From the NCBI RefSeq assembly GCF_008056315.1, contig NZ_VRKQ01000008.1, forward strand, positions 1,444,957 through 1,508,956: a DNA stretch of 64,000 nucleotides, read 5' to 3'. Under the pieces are notes generated by a model. The model did not search any database, was not told the origin of the DNA, and worked only from the letters and a program-made list of their open reading frames with translations. Below, piece by piece: positions 16,901-25,715 of this stretch; positions within the stretch are counted from its first letter, which is position 1, and each line of letters opens with the position of its first letter. This DNA comes from Seonamhaeicola maritimus. GTDB lineage: Bacteria; Bacteroidota; Bacteroidia; Flavobacteriales; Flavobacteriaceae. A program made the position numbers and the translations under genes.

Positions 16901-18343
16901 GAGCAAAGTTTTGTTTTTAATAATATTCAATTAACAGATACAAAGTTTAATTCAAGTGGAAGACTTGATGGTTCGCTTAGTCATGTTAACCTTTCAAAAT
17001 GGGGTCTAGACTTAGATATTGATACAAATAGGTTTCTCATTTTAGATACTGAGGAAACAGAAGAGGCCTTGTATTATGGTCGTGGTTTTATGGGAGGGAG
17101 AGCAGAAATTTTTGGGCCTACAGAACAGCTTACTATTAGCGTTACTGCTGAGACTAAACCAGGAACTGTATTTAAAATTCCATTAAATGATACAGAGTCT
17201 TTTGGTGATAATTCGTATATACATTTCATAACCAAAGAAGAGAAAGAAGCTAGAGATAAGGGGGAAGAGGTTGTTTTTGAAGAGATTCAAGGGTTAGAAC
17301 TAGATTTTGAAATTGATATTACTGAAGATGCCGATTTAGAAATTATTATTGATAAAAACACGGGTCATTCCTTAAAAGGAAAGGGAGTTGGAATAGTTTT
17401 AGTTGAAATTAACACAAACGGAAAATTTAATATGTGGGGTGATTTCTCTGTTTTTGAGGGGAAATATAATTTTGCATATGGAGGATTAGTGCAAAAACAA
17501 TTTATAGTACAACCAGGGGGAACTATAAATTGGGAAGGAGACCCATTAGAAGCCCAACTTAATATGTTGGCTGTGTATAAAACGCAAGCTAATCCATCAC
17601 CTTTATTAGATAATCCTATTAATAGAAGTATCCCAGTAGAACTAAATATTCAGTTAACAGGAGAGTTACAACAACCAATTCCAGATTTTAATATAGAATT
17701 CCCAAATGTTAATTCAGCTGTGAAATCAGAGTTACAATATCGGTTAGATTCGCCCGATGATATGCAAAATCAAGCATTATATTTATTATCAACAGGAGCT
17801 TTTGCTGGAGGTTTAGATGAGCTGAATTTTTCTGGAACTATTGCTGAAAGGCTTAATGGTATTATTAGTAGCTTGTTTTCTAATGGAAATGGCAAGTTTA
17901 ACCTAGGGGTAAATTATGAAGCTGGTCAAAGCAGACCAGATTATCAAACCAATGATAGAGTTGGTTTTACATTACAAACTCAAATTAGTGATAGAGTACT
18001 TATAAATGGTAAAGTTGGTGTGCCAATAGGGGGTGCGGATGCTGCCAATACGGTTGTAGCAGGCGATGTTCAGATAGATTTTCTTTTAAATGAGGAAGGT
18101 ACTTTGGTAGCTAAGGTTTTTAATAGAGAAAATAGTATTAGAAATTTTGGTGAAGACATTGGTTATACACAAGGTATAGGCCTTTCTTACAATGTAGATT
18201 TTGATACTTTCAAAGAACTCATTCAGAATTTATTCAAGAAAAAGGAAAAAGAAAATGCTTTAAAACACGAAAGCACTGAGAAAAATAAAGAGGATGCTTT
18301 ACCGGATTTCATTACTCATAAAACAGCTTCTCAAAAAGAATAG
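13961..18343 (+). CDS. tamB: TamB-like translocation and assembly module protein
   Basis: This giant AsmA/TamB protein (1460 residues from this TTG) is predicted to span the periplasm as a long beta-groove and help deliver lipids or outer-membrane proteins. The C-terminal DUF490/TamB domain covers about residues 1000-1430 (GKFNMWGDFSVFEGKYNFAYGG and the GVNYEAG to RVGFTLQTQ region). The start is problematic: TTG 13961 lies inside the expected N-terminal anchor, and the frame stays open upstream to 13865. That stretch encodes a basic patch (RIKKVLK) and a hydrophobic helix (IAAIILLIFIILVL), yet it has no ATG, GTG or TTG. The true start is probably a rare codon (ATC 13880 or ATA 13883). The divergent tsaD neighbour is common in flavobacteria. 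Confidence 0.9.
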   Translation: MVLVLSIPGVQTSLGNYATAKLNEEFGTNINIDKVGLQFNGDVEFKNIFIEDYKKDTLISIAELNTSILSIRNFYNNKMTFGDIDIMDLFFNIKTYKDSRDTNLDVFVKKLEGDNPQKGDGSFLLSSSDVSIYNGIFKLSDENRETVERLDFKNLNINATDFLIKGSDVSTRINTLSFKDSRGLTMKNMMTNFKYTRTGMTFDNLNIKTPESVLKGQLQFLYKREDLQFFTDKVLVEATFEDSEVLLDELNIIYNEFGANQRAKFRVDLSGTLNNLKASNLNLQTSRNTSVRGNIDFENLFNKEENNFYMDGDFSNLTSTYKDLTALLPNVIGDAIPSTFDRLGRFTVVGNTQITSSAVNANIEIDTEIGFVDSNLKITKVDDIDNATYKGKVVFENFDFGAFLDDPKIGIGSLNFDVDGNGFLTDNLDTKVKGDIYEVVYNNYNYSRIKVAGNVRNKIFDGNLIVNDRNLQLNFNGLVDFSEEVKKYDFEANVDYANLNTLNFVKKDSISIFKSRLNMNMNSSNLDDAYGVISFSNTTYTNEHDEYYFKKFDISSRFDGGIRYIEFKSPDIIEGDLKGRFVFRDLKKLFENSIGHIYTNYIPHEVRTDQGIDFNFKIYNKIAEVIFPEIELGKNTFIRGRVESDETNFQLTFKSPQIKVYDYFANNIELQVDNSNPLFNTYVEVDSLNTKFYNVSKFNLINVTVNDTLFMRSEFKGGKRNDDSFNLSFYHTINEENQSVLGFKKSDFTVKDRKWFVNEKNDTLNKMSFDKGLTEFNLDNFKISHKREEIKLSGFLKDSTEKDIRLNFRNVNLAKITPDVDSLALAGNVNGKLDVLQKNGSYLPNSTIIVNDFKINNFPLGDFDASITGNEDLTNYVVDAVIKNDISESFAAKGAISVIGKQSNIDVDLTFEDFNLEPLNPLLDGVLNNIRGLVKGNARVLGDLKRPSINGELTLNKSGFGIPYLNVDYAFNENASVTLKEQSFVFNNIQLTDTKFNSSGRLDGSLSHVNLSKWGLDLDIDTNRFLILDTEETEEALYYGRGFMGGRAEIFGPTEQLTISVTAETKPGTVFKIPLNDTESFGDNSYIHFITKEEKEARDKGEEVVFEEIQGLELDFEIDITEDADLEIIIDKNTGHSLKGKGVGIVLVEINTNGKFNMWGDFSVFEGKYNFAYGGLVQKQFIVQPGGTINWEGDPLEAQLNMLAVYKTQANPSPLLDNPINRSIPVELNIQLTGELQQPIPDFNIEFPNVNSAVKSELQYRLDSPDDMQNQALYLLSTGAFAGGLDELNFSGTIAERLNGIISSLFSNGNGKFNLGVNYEAGQSRPDYQTNDRVGFTLQTQISDRVLINGKVGVPIGGADAANTVVAGDVQIDFLLNEEGTLVAKVFNRENSIRNFGEDIGYTQGIGLSYNVDFDTFKELIQNLFKKKEKENALKHESTEKNKEDALPDFITHKTASQKE

Positions 18344-18495
18344 AACTTTTATTTTACTTCAAAACAAACCTTGATTTTGTATTAATATTCAATCATTATT
18401 AACTAAAACGTTATAGTGTTAAGTATGCATTAAAATGGTCTAAACGCTATGATTATATTGTTTTTGTTTAGTAATTTTACCGGCAAATTAGAGAT

Positions 18496-19482
18496 ATGCC
18501 AAATAGAATTAAAAAAGTAGCAGTTTTAACATCAGGTGGAGACGCACCTGGAATGAATGCTGCAGTGCGTTCTGTAGTTAGAACTTGTGCGTATCATGGT
18601 GTTGAATGTGTAGGGGTTTATCGTGGTTATCAAGGAATGATTGAAGGCGATTTTAAGCCTATGAATGCCCGTAGTGTAAGAGGCATTATTAATAAGGGAG
18701 GAACCATATTGAAATCTGCACGTTCAAAAGAGTTCAGAACCAAAGAAGGAAGAGAAAAAGCCTATCAGAATATCATAAAAGAAGGAATTGAAGGAATTGT
18801 TGTTATTGGAGGTGATGGATCATTTACTGGTGCATTGGTTTTCAATCAAGAATATGGTTTCCCTGTAATGGGAATTCCTGGTACTATTGATAATGATATT
18901 TTTGGGACTACACATACCCTAGGTTTTGATACCGCTTTAAACACCGTGGTTGATGCCATAGATAAAATCAGAGATACAGCAAGTTCACATAACAGATTAT
19001 TCTTTATTGAAGTTATGGGGCGTGATGTAGGTCATATAGCTTTAAACACTGGAATTGCGGGTGGCGCAGAAGAAATTCTAATACCTGAAGAAGATTTAGG
19101 TCTTGAGAGACTAAAGGAATCATTGAACAAAAGTAGAACTTCTGGTAAAAGCTCTAGTATAGTTGTTGTTGCCGAAGGAGATAAAATAGGAAAGAACATT
19201 TTCGAATTAAAAGATTATGTTGATGAAAATTTAGATGGATATGATGTTCGCGTTTCAGTATTAGGACACATGCAACGTGGTGGTTCACCTTCTTGTTTTG
19301 ATAGGGTTTTAGCAAGTAGAATGGGTGTGAAAGCCGTTGAGTCTATGTTAAATGGAGAAAGTAATTACATGGTGGGCTTATTAAATAATAAGATGGAGTT
19401 AACACCATTAGAACAAGCAATTAAAGGAAAAACAAAAATAAATTTAGAATTATTACGTGTCTCAGACATAATGAGCACATAA
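18496..19482 (+). CDS. pfkA: ATP-dependent 6-phosphofructokinase
   Basis: This 328-residue enzyme phosphorylates fructose 6-phosphate to the 1,6-bisphosphate, the committed step of glycolysis. Signatures are TSGGDAPGMNAAVR (nucleotide site), VIGGDGSFTGA and GIPGTIDNDIFGT, which holds the catalytic aspartate, plus EVMGRDVGHIALNTGIAGGA. The glycine in GGDG favours ATP over pyrophosphate as donor. It is 18 bases upstream of gapA, so two glycolytic genes form an operon that ends at the terminator at 20530. Confidence 0.97.
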   Translation: MPNRIKKVAVLTSGGDAPGMNAAVRSVVRTCAYHGVECVGVYRGYQGMIEGDFKPMNARSVRGIINKGGTILKSARSKEFRTKEGREKAYQNIIKEGIEGIVVIGGDGSFTGALVFNQEYGFPVMGIPGTIDNDIFGTTHTLGFDTALNTVVDAIDKIRDTASSHNRLFFIEVMGRDVGHIALNTGIAGGAEEILIPEEDLGLERLKESLNKSRTSGKSSSIVVVAEGDKIGKNIFELKDYVDENLDGYDVRVSVLGHMQRGGSPSCFDRVLASRMGVKAVESMLNGESNYMVGLLNNKMELTPLEQAIKGKTKINLELLRVSDIMST

Positions 19483-19488
19483 CACTAA

Positions 19489-20508
<1,020 letters not shown>

Positions 20509-20529
20509 TTTATAGTATATAATTATAAC

Positions 20530-20579
20530 ACTCCACAGTGTATTAGGTGTATTTTCATTTAAGACTGTGGAGTTTTTTT
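20530..20579 (+). terminator. Intrinsic terminator after gap
   Basis: A perfect 10-base stem, ACTCCACAGT with ACTGTGGAGT, encloses a 24-base loop and is followed by a T tract. It ends the pfkA-gap transcript 12 bases before the next gene. Confidence 0.85.
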
Positions 20580-20591
20580 ATCTCTTAATTC

Positions 20592-21452
20592 ATGATTTTA
20601 ATTGTTGATAGTGGTTCTACTAAATCAGATTGGTTGGCAGTAGATAAAGATGGTAATAAAGTAATGGAGAAGATCAGAACAAAAGGTCTTAATCCGGCAA
20701 TTTTAAGCGAAAGAAAGCTTTATAAAACCATCAGAAAAAGTGAAGAGTTAACTAGTAATAGTGAAAAGGTTACTCATGTATTCTTCTATGGTGCTGGATG
20801 TGGCACAGAAAACCCAAGAGAGATGCTTAAAGGTGTTTTAGAAGATATTTTTCCTAATGCTAATGTTGAGGTTAATGAAGATACTTTGGCTGCGGTTTAT
20901 TCAACAATTAATGATCCGAAGGAAGCAGCGGTTGTATGCATAATGGGTACTGGTTCAAACTGTAGTTACTACGATGGTGAAACCTTACATCAGCGTGTGT
21001 TTTCATTAGGATATACGCTTATGGATGATGCTTCTGGTAATTACTACGGAAAACAATTAATCAGAGATTACTATTTTAACCACATGCCAGAAAATGTAAA
21101 AGTGGCATTTGGAGCAAAATTTAATATGGATTCTGATTTCATCAAGTATAACTTGTACAAACAACCGAATCCTAATGCTTATTTGGCAAATTTTGCTGAG
21201 TTTATGTTCTTACATAAAGACTCTGAATATACTATCAACCTTATAAAAGACGGTATTAGGTTGTTTGCTAAAAATATGATTATGCAATTTAAAGAAGAAC
21301 TTAAAACAGTTCCTGTACACTTTGCTGGTTCTATAGCTTTCTTTTCTCAAAATGAAATTAGAGAAGTGGCTGAAGAAATGGGCTTTAAGGTTGGGAATTT
21401 TGTGAGAAGACCAATAGACGGATTGGTGCCCTTCCATATAAGTAATTTATAA
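20592..21452 (+). CDS. BadF/BadG-type sugar kinase, N-acetylglucosamine kinase-like
   Basis: This 286-residue ASKHA-fold kinase has the phosphate-1 motif LIVDSGSTKSDWLAVD, a second phosphate motif VCIMGTGSNCSYYDG and an adenosine motif near VHFAGSIAF. Bacteroidota proteins of this size and sequence are usually assigned as N-acetylglucosamine kinases, which fits recycling of amino sugars, but the substrate is inferred. It lies right after a terminator, so it needs its own promoter or read-through. A second terminator follows. Confidence 0.85.
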   Translation: MILIVDSGSTKSDWLAVDKDGNKVMEKIRTKGLNPAILSERKLYKTIRKSEELTSNSEKVTHVFFYGAGCGTENPREMLKGVLEDIFPNANVEVNEDTLAAVYSTINDPKEAAVVCIMGTGSNCSYYDGETLHQRVFSLGYTLMDDASGNYYGKQLIRDYYFNHMPENVKVAFGAKFNMDSDFIKYNLYKQPNPNAYLANFAEFMFLHKDSEYTINLIKDGIRLFAKNMIMQFKEELKTVPVHFAGSIAFFSQNEIREVAEEMGFKVGNFVRRPIDGLVPFHISNL

Positions 21453-21476
21453 AATTTTCTATTAAAAAATATTTTG

Positions 21477-21505
21477 AAAAGAGGGTTTATCCCTCTTTTT
21501 TGTTT
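21477..21505 (+). terminator. Intrinsic terminator
   Basis: AAAAGAGGG, loop TTTAT and CCCTCTTTT form a 9-base stem continued by TTTGTTTT. It ends the sugar kinase transcript. Confidence 0.85.
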
Positions 21506-21550
21506 TACGGAAATTGAATAGCTTAGAGGTTTTAAAAACTAACTTGAAAA

Positions 21551-22774
21551 TTGAATAAACACATTGCCATTTACATCTCTAACAAAGACGATAAAAAGTC
21601 ATTAATAAAAGAGATTTTGTGCGGAAACCTTATTGAGAGATTAAATGGGTTAAAAGGTGATCTTTTTTCTGAATTAACTATTAATAAATTTATTGAAGAG
21701 GAGAAACGTCATGGACGTTTTGATGTAGCTACAGCAAATAGGCATAGTTTAACAAAATCATCGGAAGGAGAACGTAAAAAGGCGCTTATAAAACACATTA
21801 TAGCTAACAATCCAGAGTACCTTATTGCTGATAATGTTTTTGGAAATTTAGATATACAATCTCAAGAAGATATAGTACATACACTTGAAGACTTGAGCAA
21901 ATCTATCCCAATTATCCAAATCACAAATAGAAAAAAGGATATTCTTCCATTTATTACTGCTGTATTTAGACCTAAAGGAAAATTCATTATCCCAATTGAA
22001 AATGTGGATAGTATGCCTCAAAATTCAAGGCAAAATTTCATTCAAGACTTGCCCAAACCACTAGAGAAGGTGGCTGTTGAGAGTGATTCTTTGGTGAAAT
22101 TCGATAATGTGTCGGTTTCTTATTTAGATAAACCAATTATAAAAGATATTTGTTGGGAAATTAAGGCTGGAGAGTTTTGGCATTTAATAGGACCTAATGG
22201 TTCAGGTAAGAGTACCATTTTGTCCCTTATTTCGGGCGATAACCCAAAGGCATTTAATCAAGATATTCATCTATTCGGAATAAAAAAGGGTAGTGGTGAA
22301 AGTGTTTGGGATATTAAAAAGAAGGTTGGCTATTTTACTTCTGAAATGTTACAAGGTTTTAAAAGATCTGATACTATTGAAAGAATGATTATTTCAGGAT
22401 TTTATGATTCTGTTGGCCTTTACAAATATCCCAATGAAAGTCAAATTGCGACAGCACATCAGTGGTTAAAGTTGTTAAATATGTTTGATATAAAAAACCG
22501 AAATTTTCAAACCCTTTCTAGCGGACATAAACGATTGGTATTAATTGCAAGAGCAATGGTAAAACATCCGCCTTTGCTAATTTTAGATGAACCTACTAAC
22601 GGTCTTGATGATAATGATGTTGTTATTTTTACGGAGCTAATTAATAAAATTGCTAAAGAGAGTGATACCGCAGTTTTATATGTGTCGCATAGTCAAGAAA
22701 TTGGTCTGACACCAGATTTTGTATACGAGCTAAAAAATGCTGAAACTGGCTCAACTGGTATTTGTGTAAATTAA
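21551..22774 (+). CDS. Double ABC ATPase, ModF/PhrA-like, first half degenerate
   Basis: This 407-residue protein contains two ABC ATPase halves and no membrane segments. The second half (about residues 175-400) is complete: GPNGSGKST (Walker A), LSSGHKRLVLIARAM (signature) and LLILDEPTNGLDD (Walker B). The first half (1-165) lacks a Walker A glycine loop and keeps only a signature-like SSEGERKK and a weakened Walker B (YLIADNVFGNLD). The layout is that of the ModF/photorepair PhrA group. The start codon is TTG; an in-frame stop at 21545 leaves no upstream alternative. Confidence 0.83.
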   Translation: MNKHIAIYISNKDDKKSLIKEILCGNLIERLNGLKGDLFSELTINKFIEEEKRHGRFDVATANRHSLTKSSEGERKKALIKHIIANNPEYLIADNVFGNLDIQSQEDIVHTLEDLSKSIPIIQITNRKKDILPFITAVFRPKGKFIIPIENVDSMPQNSRQNFIQDLPKPLEKVAVESDSLVKFDNVSVSYLDKPIIKDICWEIKAGEFWHLIGPNGSGKSTILSLISGDNPKAFNQDIHLFGIKKGSGESVWDIKKKVGYFTSEMLQGFKRSDTIERMIISGFYDSVGLYKYPNESQIATAHQWLKLLNMFDIKNRNFQTLSSGHKRLVLIARAMVKHPPLLILDEPTNGLDDNDVVIFTELINKIAKESDTAVLYVSHSQEIGLTPDFVYELKNAETGSTGICVN

Positions 22775-22839
22775 TGCTTGTATTTGGTTGGTTATATTTC
22801 CTATATTTAGTGAAATATATCATTTCCGAAACTAACCTT

Positions 22840-24948
22840 ATGCGCAACTCTTGGTACCTAGTTCTATTAATTTCTTCTTTATTTGTTCTTAATTGTCAAC
22901 AAGACCAAAATCGAAAGTCTCAAGATTATTCAACTTGGAGATCCTATCAAGGTGGGGCAGATAGAAATCAATATTCCACTTTATCAGAAATCACTTTAGA
23001 TAATGTTACACAGCTAAAAATTGCGTGGACTTATGATTCGCCTGATTATGGGCAGATGCAGATGAATCCCATCATAATTGATACAATTCTGTATGGAGTT
23101 ACTTCTAGATTAAGGGCCATTGCCCTTCATGCGGGAACCGGAAAAGAATTGTGGAAATTTGGTGATTCTTTAAAATTAGGAGGATCCACAAGCAGAGGAG
23201 TTTCTTATTGGGAAAAAGGAGAAGATAAACGTATTTTGTATACCGCAGGAGCGCACTTATTTGCCCTTAACGCCCTAACTGGACAAATTATTGAAAGTTT
23301 TGGGGACAACGGAAAAGTTAATCTTAATAGTGGTTTAGGAGAAAGTGCTAAGGATAAATTCGTTATCTCAAATACACCAGGAACGGTTTATAAAGACATT
23401 ATTGTAATGCCTATTCGTTTACCAGAAGATGTAGGTGCAGTGCCAGGAAACATTATGGCATTTAATGTGGTTACTGGAAACTTAGAGTGGGTTTTCAACA
23501 CCATTCCGCATCCTGATGAAGAGGGTATTGAAACATGGGAAGACCAGAATTCTTATACAAACCCGTTAATTGGTGCTGGGAATAATTGGAGTGGTATGTC
23601 ATTAGATGAAGAACGTGGTATTATTTACATACCAACAGGTTCAGCTTCTCCAGATTTTTATGGAGGTGTTAGAAAAGGAGATAATTTATATACCGATTGT
23701 CTTTTAGCCTTAGATGCCAAAACGGGAAAAAGAATATGGCATTTTCAGTTAGTACACCATGATTTATGGGATAGAGATATGCCAGCACCACCAAATTTAA
23801 TTACTGTCACCAGAGATGGTAAAAAGATTCCTGCACTATCTCAGTCTACAAAACAAGGATATGTTTATGTATTTAATAGGATTACCGGAGATCCTTTATT
23901 TGATATAGAAGAAGTGCCTGTTCCTGCATCTACCTTATATGGAGAGGAAGGGTCTAAAACACAACCAATTCCTGTAAAGCCAAAACCTTTTGCCAGACAA
24001 TCAACTGAATTAACAGATGATGATATTAGTCCTTATGCAGAGAATAGAGAAGACTTTTTGAAGCTCTTAAAAGAATCGGATAAAAGGTTATACGCACCGC
24101 CAAGTTTGAATCCTATGATTCTATTTCCTGGTTTAGATGGTGCAGCCGAATGGGGTGGAACCGCAGCTGATCCTGAAGAAGGTATTATTTATGTGAATTC
24201 TCAAGAAGCCCCATGGGTGATTCAAATGAAAGAAAATGACACTACTGCTAGCAACCTTCCCTTAGGGCAACAAACCTATATGCAATATTGCGTTACTTGT
24301 CACCAAAAAGACAGAAAGGGTATGGTTCAAAGTGGATTTCCTTCATTAATAGATGTAAAAACTAGAAAGTCAAAAGCAGAAGTGTCGCAATTAATTAAAA
24401 CAGGCAAAGGCATGATGACTGGCTTTCCACAAATTCCAGAAGATGAAAAAGCGGCATTAATGCATTTTTTGTTTGATGAACCAGACACCATTATTCCGCA
24501 AAGTCCCAATAAAATATATCCATTACCTTATAAATATGCTGGCTATAAACGTTTTGTAGATAGTAAAGGAAGGCCTGCCATTTCACCGCCTTGGGGAACC
24601 ATGCACGCCATAGATTTAAATTCAGGTGATTTTATATGGTCTGTTGTTTTGGGTGAGACGCCAGAATTAAAGGTCCAAGGATATCCTCAAACGGGTTGCG
24701 AAAATTATGGAGGTCCTGTTGTAACTAAAAATGGCTTGCTTTTTATTGGCGCTACTAAAGATGGCTATTTCAGGGCATTCAATAAGTTTACGGGTAAATT
24801 ACTATGGGAATATAAGTTACCAGCAGCAGCCTTTGCAACACCTGCAATGTATGAGGTTAACGGAAAACAATTTATTGCCATTGCCTGTGGAGGTGAAAAA
24901 CTAGGAACTCCAATTGGTAATAAAATTGTGGCATTTGCTTTAGAGTAG
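22840..24948 (+). CDS. PQQ-dependent dehydrogenase with c-type haem domain, lipoprotein
   Basis: This 702-residue quinoprotein is related to PQQ glucose and alcohol dehydrogenases. A lipoprotein signal (MRNSWYLVLLISSLFVLNC) anchors it facing the periplasm. Propeller repeats are visible (TWRSYQGGADRNQYS, LTGQIIESFGDNGKV, LVHHDLWDRDMPAPPNLI). A cytochrome c insert sits before the last blades, with haem motif CVTCH (Cys484, Cys487, His488) and a candidate methionine ligand in GKGMMTGFPQIP, so electrons can pass from PQQ to haem. An upstream in-frame ATG at 22762 would bury the signal peptide, so 22840 is chosen. The alcohol or sugar substrate is unknown, and no PQQ synthesis genes are nearby. 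Confidence 0.9.
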   Translation: MRNSWYLVLLISSLFVLNCQQDQNRKSQDYSTWRSYQGGADRNQYSTLSEITLDNVTQLKIAWTYDSPDYGQMQMNPIIIDTILYGVTSRLRAIALHAGTGKELWKFGDSLKLGGSTSRGVSYWEKGEDKRILYTAGAHLFALNALTGQIIESFGDNGKVNLNSGLGESAKDKFVISNTPGTVYKDIIVMPIRLPEDVGAVPGNIMAFNVVTGNLEWVFNTIPHPDEEGIETWEDQNSYTNPLIGAGNNWSGMSLDEERGIIYIPTGSASPDFYGGVRKGDNLYTDCLLALDAKTGKRIWHFQLVHHDLWDRDMPAPPNLITVTRDGKKIPALSQSTKQGYVYVFNRITGDPLFDIEEVPVPASTLYGEEGSKTQPIPVKPKPFARQSTELTDDDISPYAENREDFLKLLKESDKRLYAPPSLNPMILFPGLDGAAEWGGTAADPEEGIIYVNSQEAPWVIQMKENDTTASNLPLGQQTYMQYCVTCHQKDRKGMVQSGFPSLIDVKTRKSKAEVSQLIKTGKGMMTGFPQIPEDEKAALMHFLFDEPDTIIPQSPNKIYPLPYKYAGYKRFVDSKGRPAISPPWGTMHAIDLNSGDFIWSVVLGETPELKVQGYPQTGCENYGGPVVTKNGLLFIGATKDGYFRAFNKFTGKLLWEYKLPAAAFATPAMYEVNGKQFIAIACGGEKLGTPIGNKIVAFALE

Positions 24949-24951
24949 AAT

Positions 24952-25446
24952 CTAAAAGCACAGGTAAAAAGAATATATGTTACCAAGTCCAGGTTTACAT
25001 CCCAAATAAAAGTTTTTTGGAATCCCTTCATAAAAATCAACTTTGGTTATAGCATAATCACAATCGGTACACTCGGCCGGTTTAAAGATTAGCTTATTGT
25101 CATCAATTTTGGTAGGTAGTTCACATTTGGTATTTAAATAATAATTACCTATTAGGTTATAACTTTGATCAAAAACTAAAATTTGATTGGTTACCTTCTT
25201 AGTAGGACCCCAAAACCAAGATGATGTCATTATTCTATATTCCTCATTATCATTAGTTTTAATTTCACCAAGATAATTTAAATGCGTTTCGGTATTATTA
25301 GTGTTTGCTTCCCATTCTCCAAAAACAAAACTTTGTTCTTTTACGTTATGCATTAATACGGCAAGTCTAAATTTTTCATCATGAATTTGGCCAAAACAAG
25401 GGGCACAAAAGCCCAGACCAAATAATACTATTATTAGCTGCTTCAT
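24952..25446 (-). CDS. Hypothetical exported protein, 164 aa
   Basis: A signal peptide (MKQLIIVLFGLGFCAPCFGQ) is followed by a small domain with a cysteine pair (CTDC, about residues 122-125) and tryptophan-rich strands (FVFGEWEANTNN, TSSWFWGPTKK). It resembles small periplasmic proteins of marine flavobacteria, but no family is recognised. It converges with the dehydrogenase gene with 3 bases between them. Confidence 0.72.
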   Translation of the reverse strand: MKQLIIVLFGLGFCAPCFGQIHDEKFRLAVLMHNVKEQSFVFGEWEANTNNTETHLNYLGEIKTNDNEEYRIMTSSWFWGPTKKVTNQILVFDQSYNLIGNYYLNTKCELPTKIDDNKLIFKPAECTDCDYAITKVDFYEGIPKNFYLGCKPGLGNIYSFYLCF

Positions 25447-25715
25447 AGGGATTAAAAAAATAATTTTCGGATGTTGAAAATAGTAAAAAAATATTAAATC
25501 ATTTATAGTTATTGTAATATATTAGAATATAGCATGTTAGGTGTTTTTTGTTCTATTGTTGATTTAGGTTTTTTATTTAAAGAATCACTTTAAGAGGAAG
25601 CTGATTGTATATAATTCAAGACACAATTTTGATATAAATTTGGTCTTGCGAATCAAGGTAATTTTATCAAATCTTTTCATTATAATTTCGTTACTTTGTA
25701 ACCCTTTTTGGTGCT

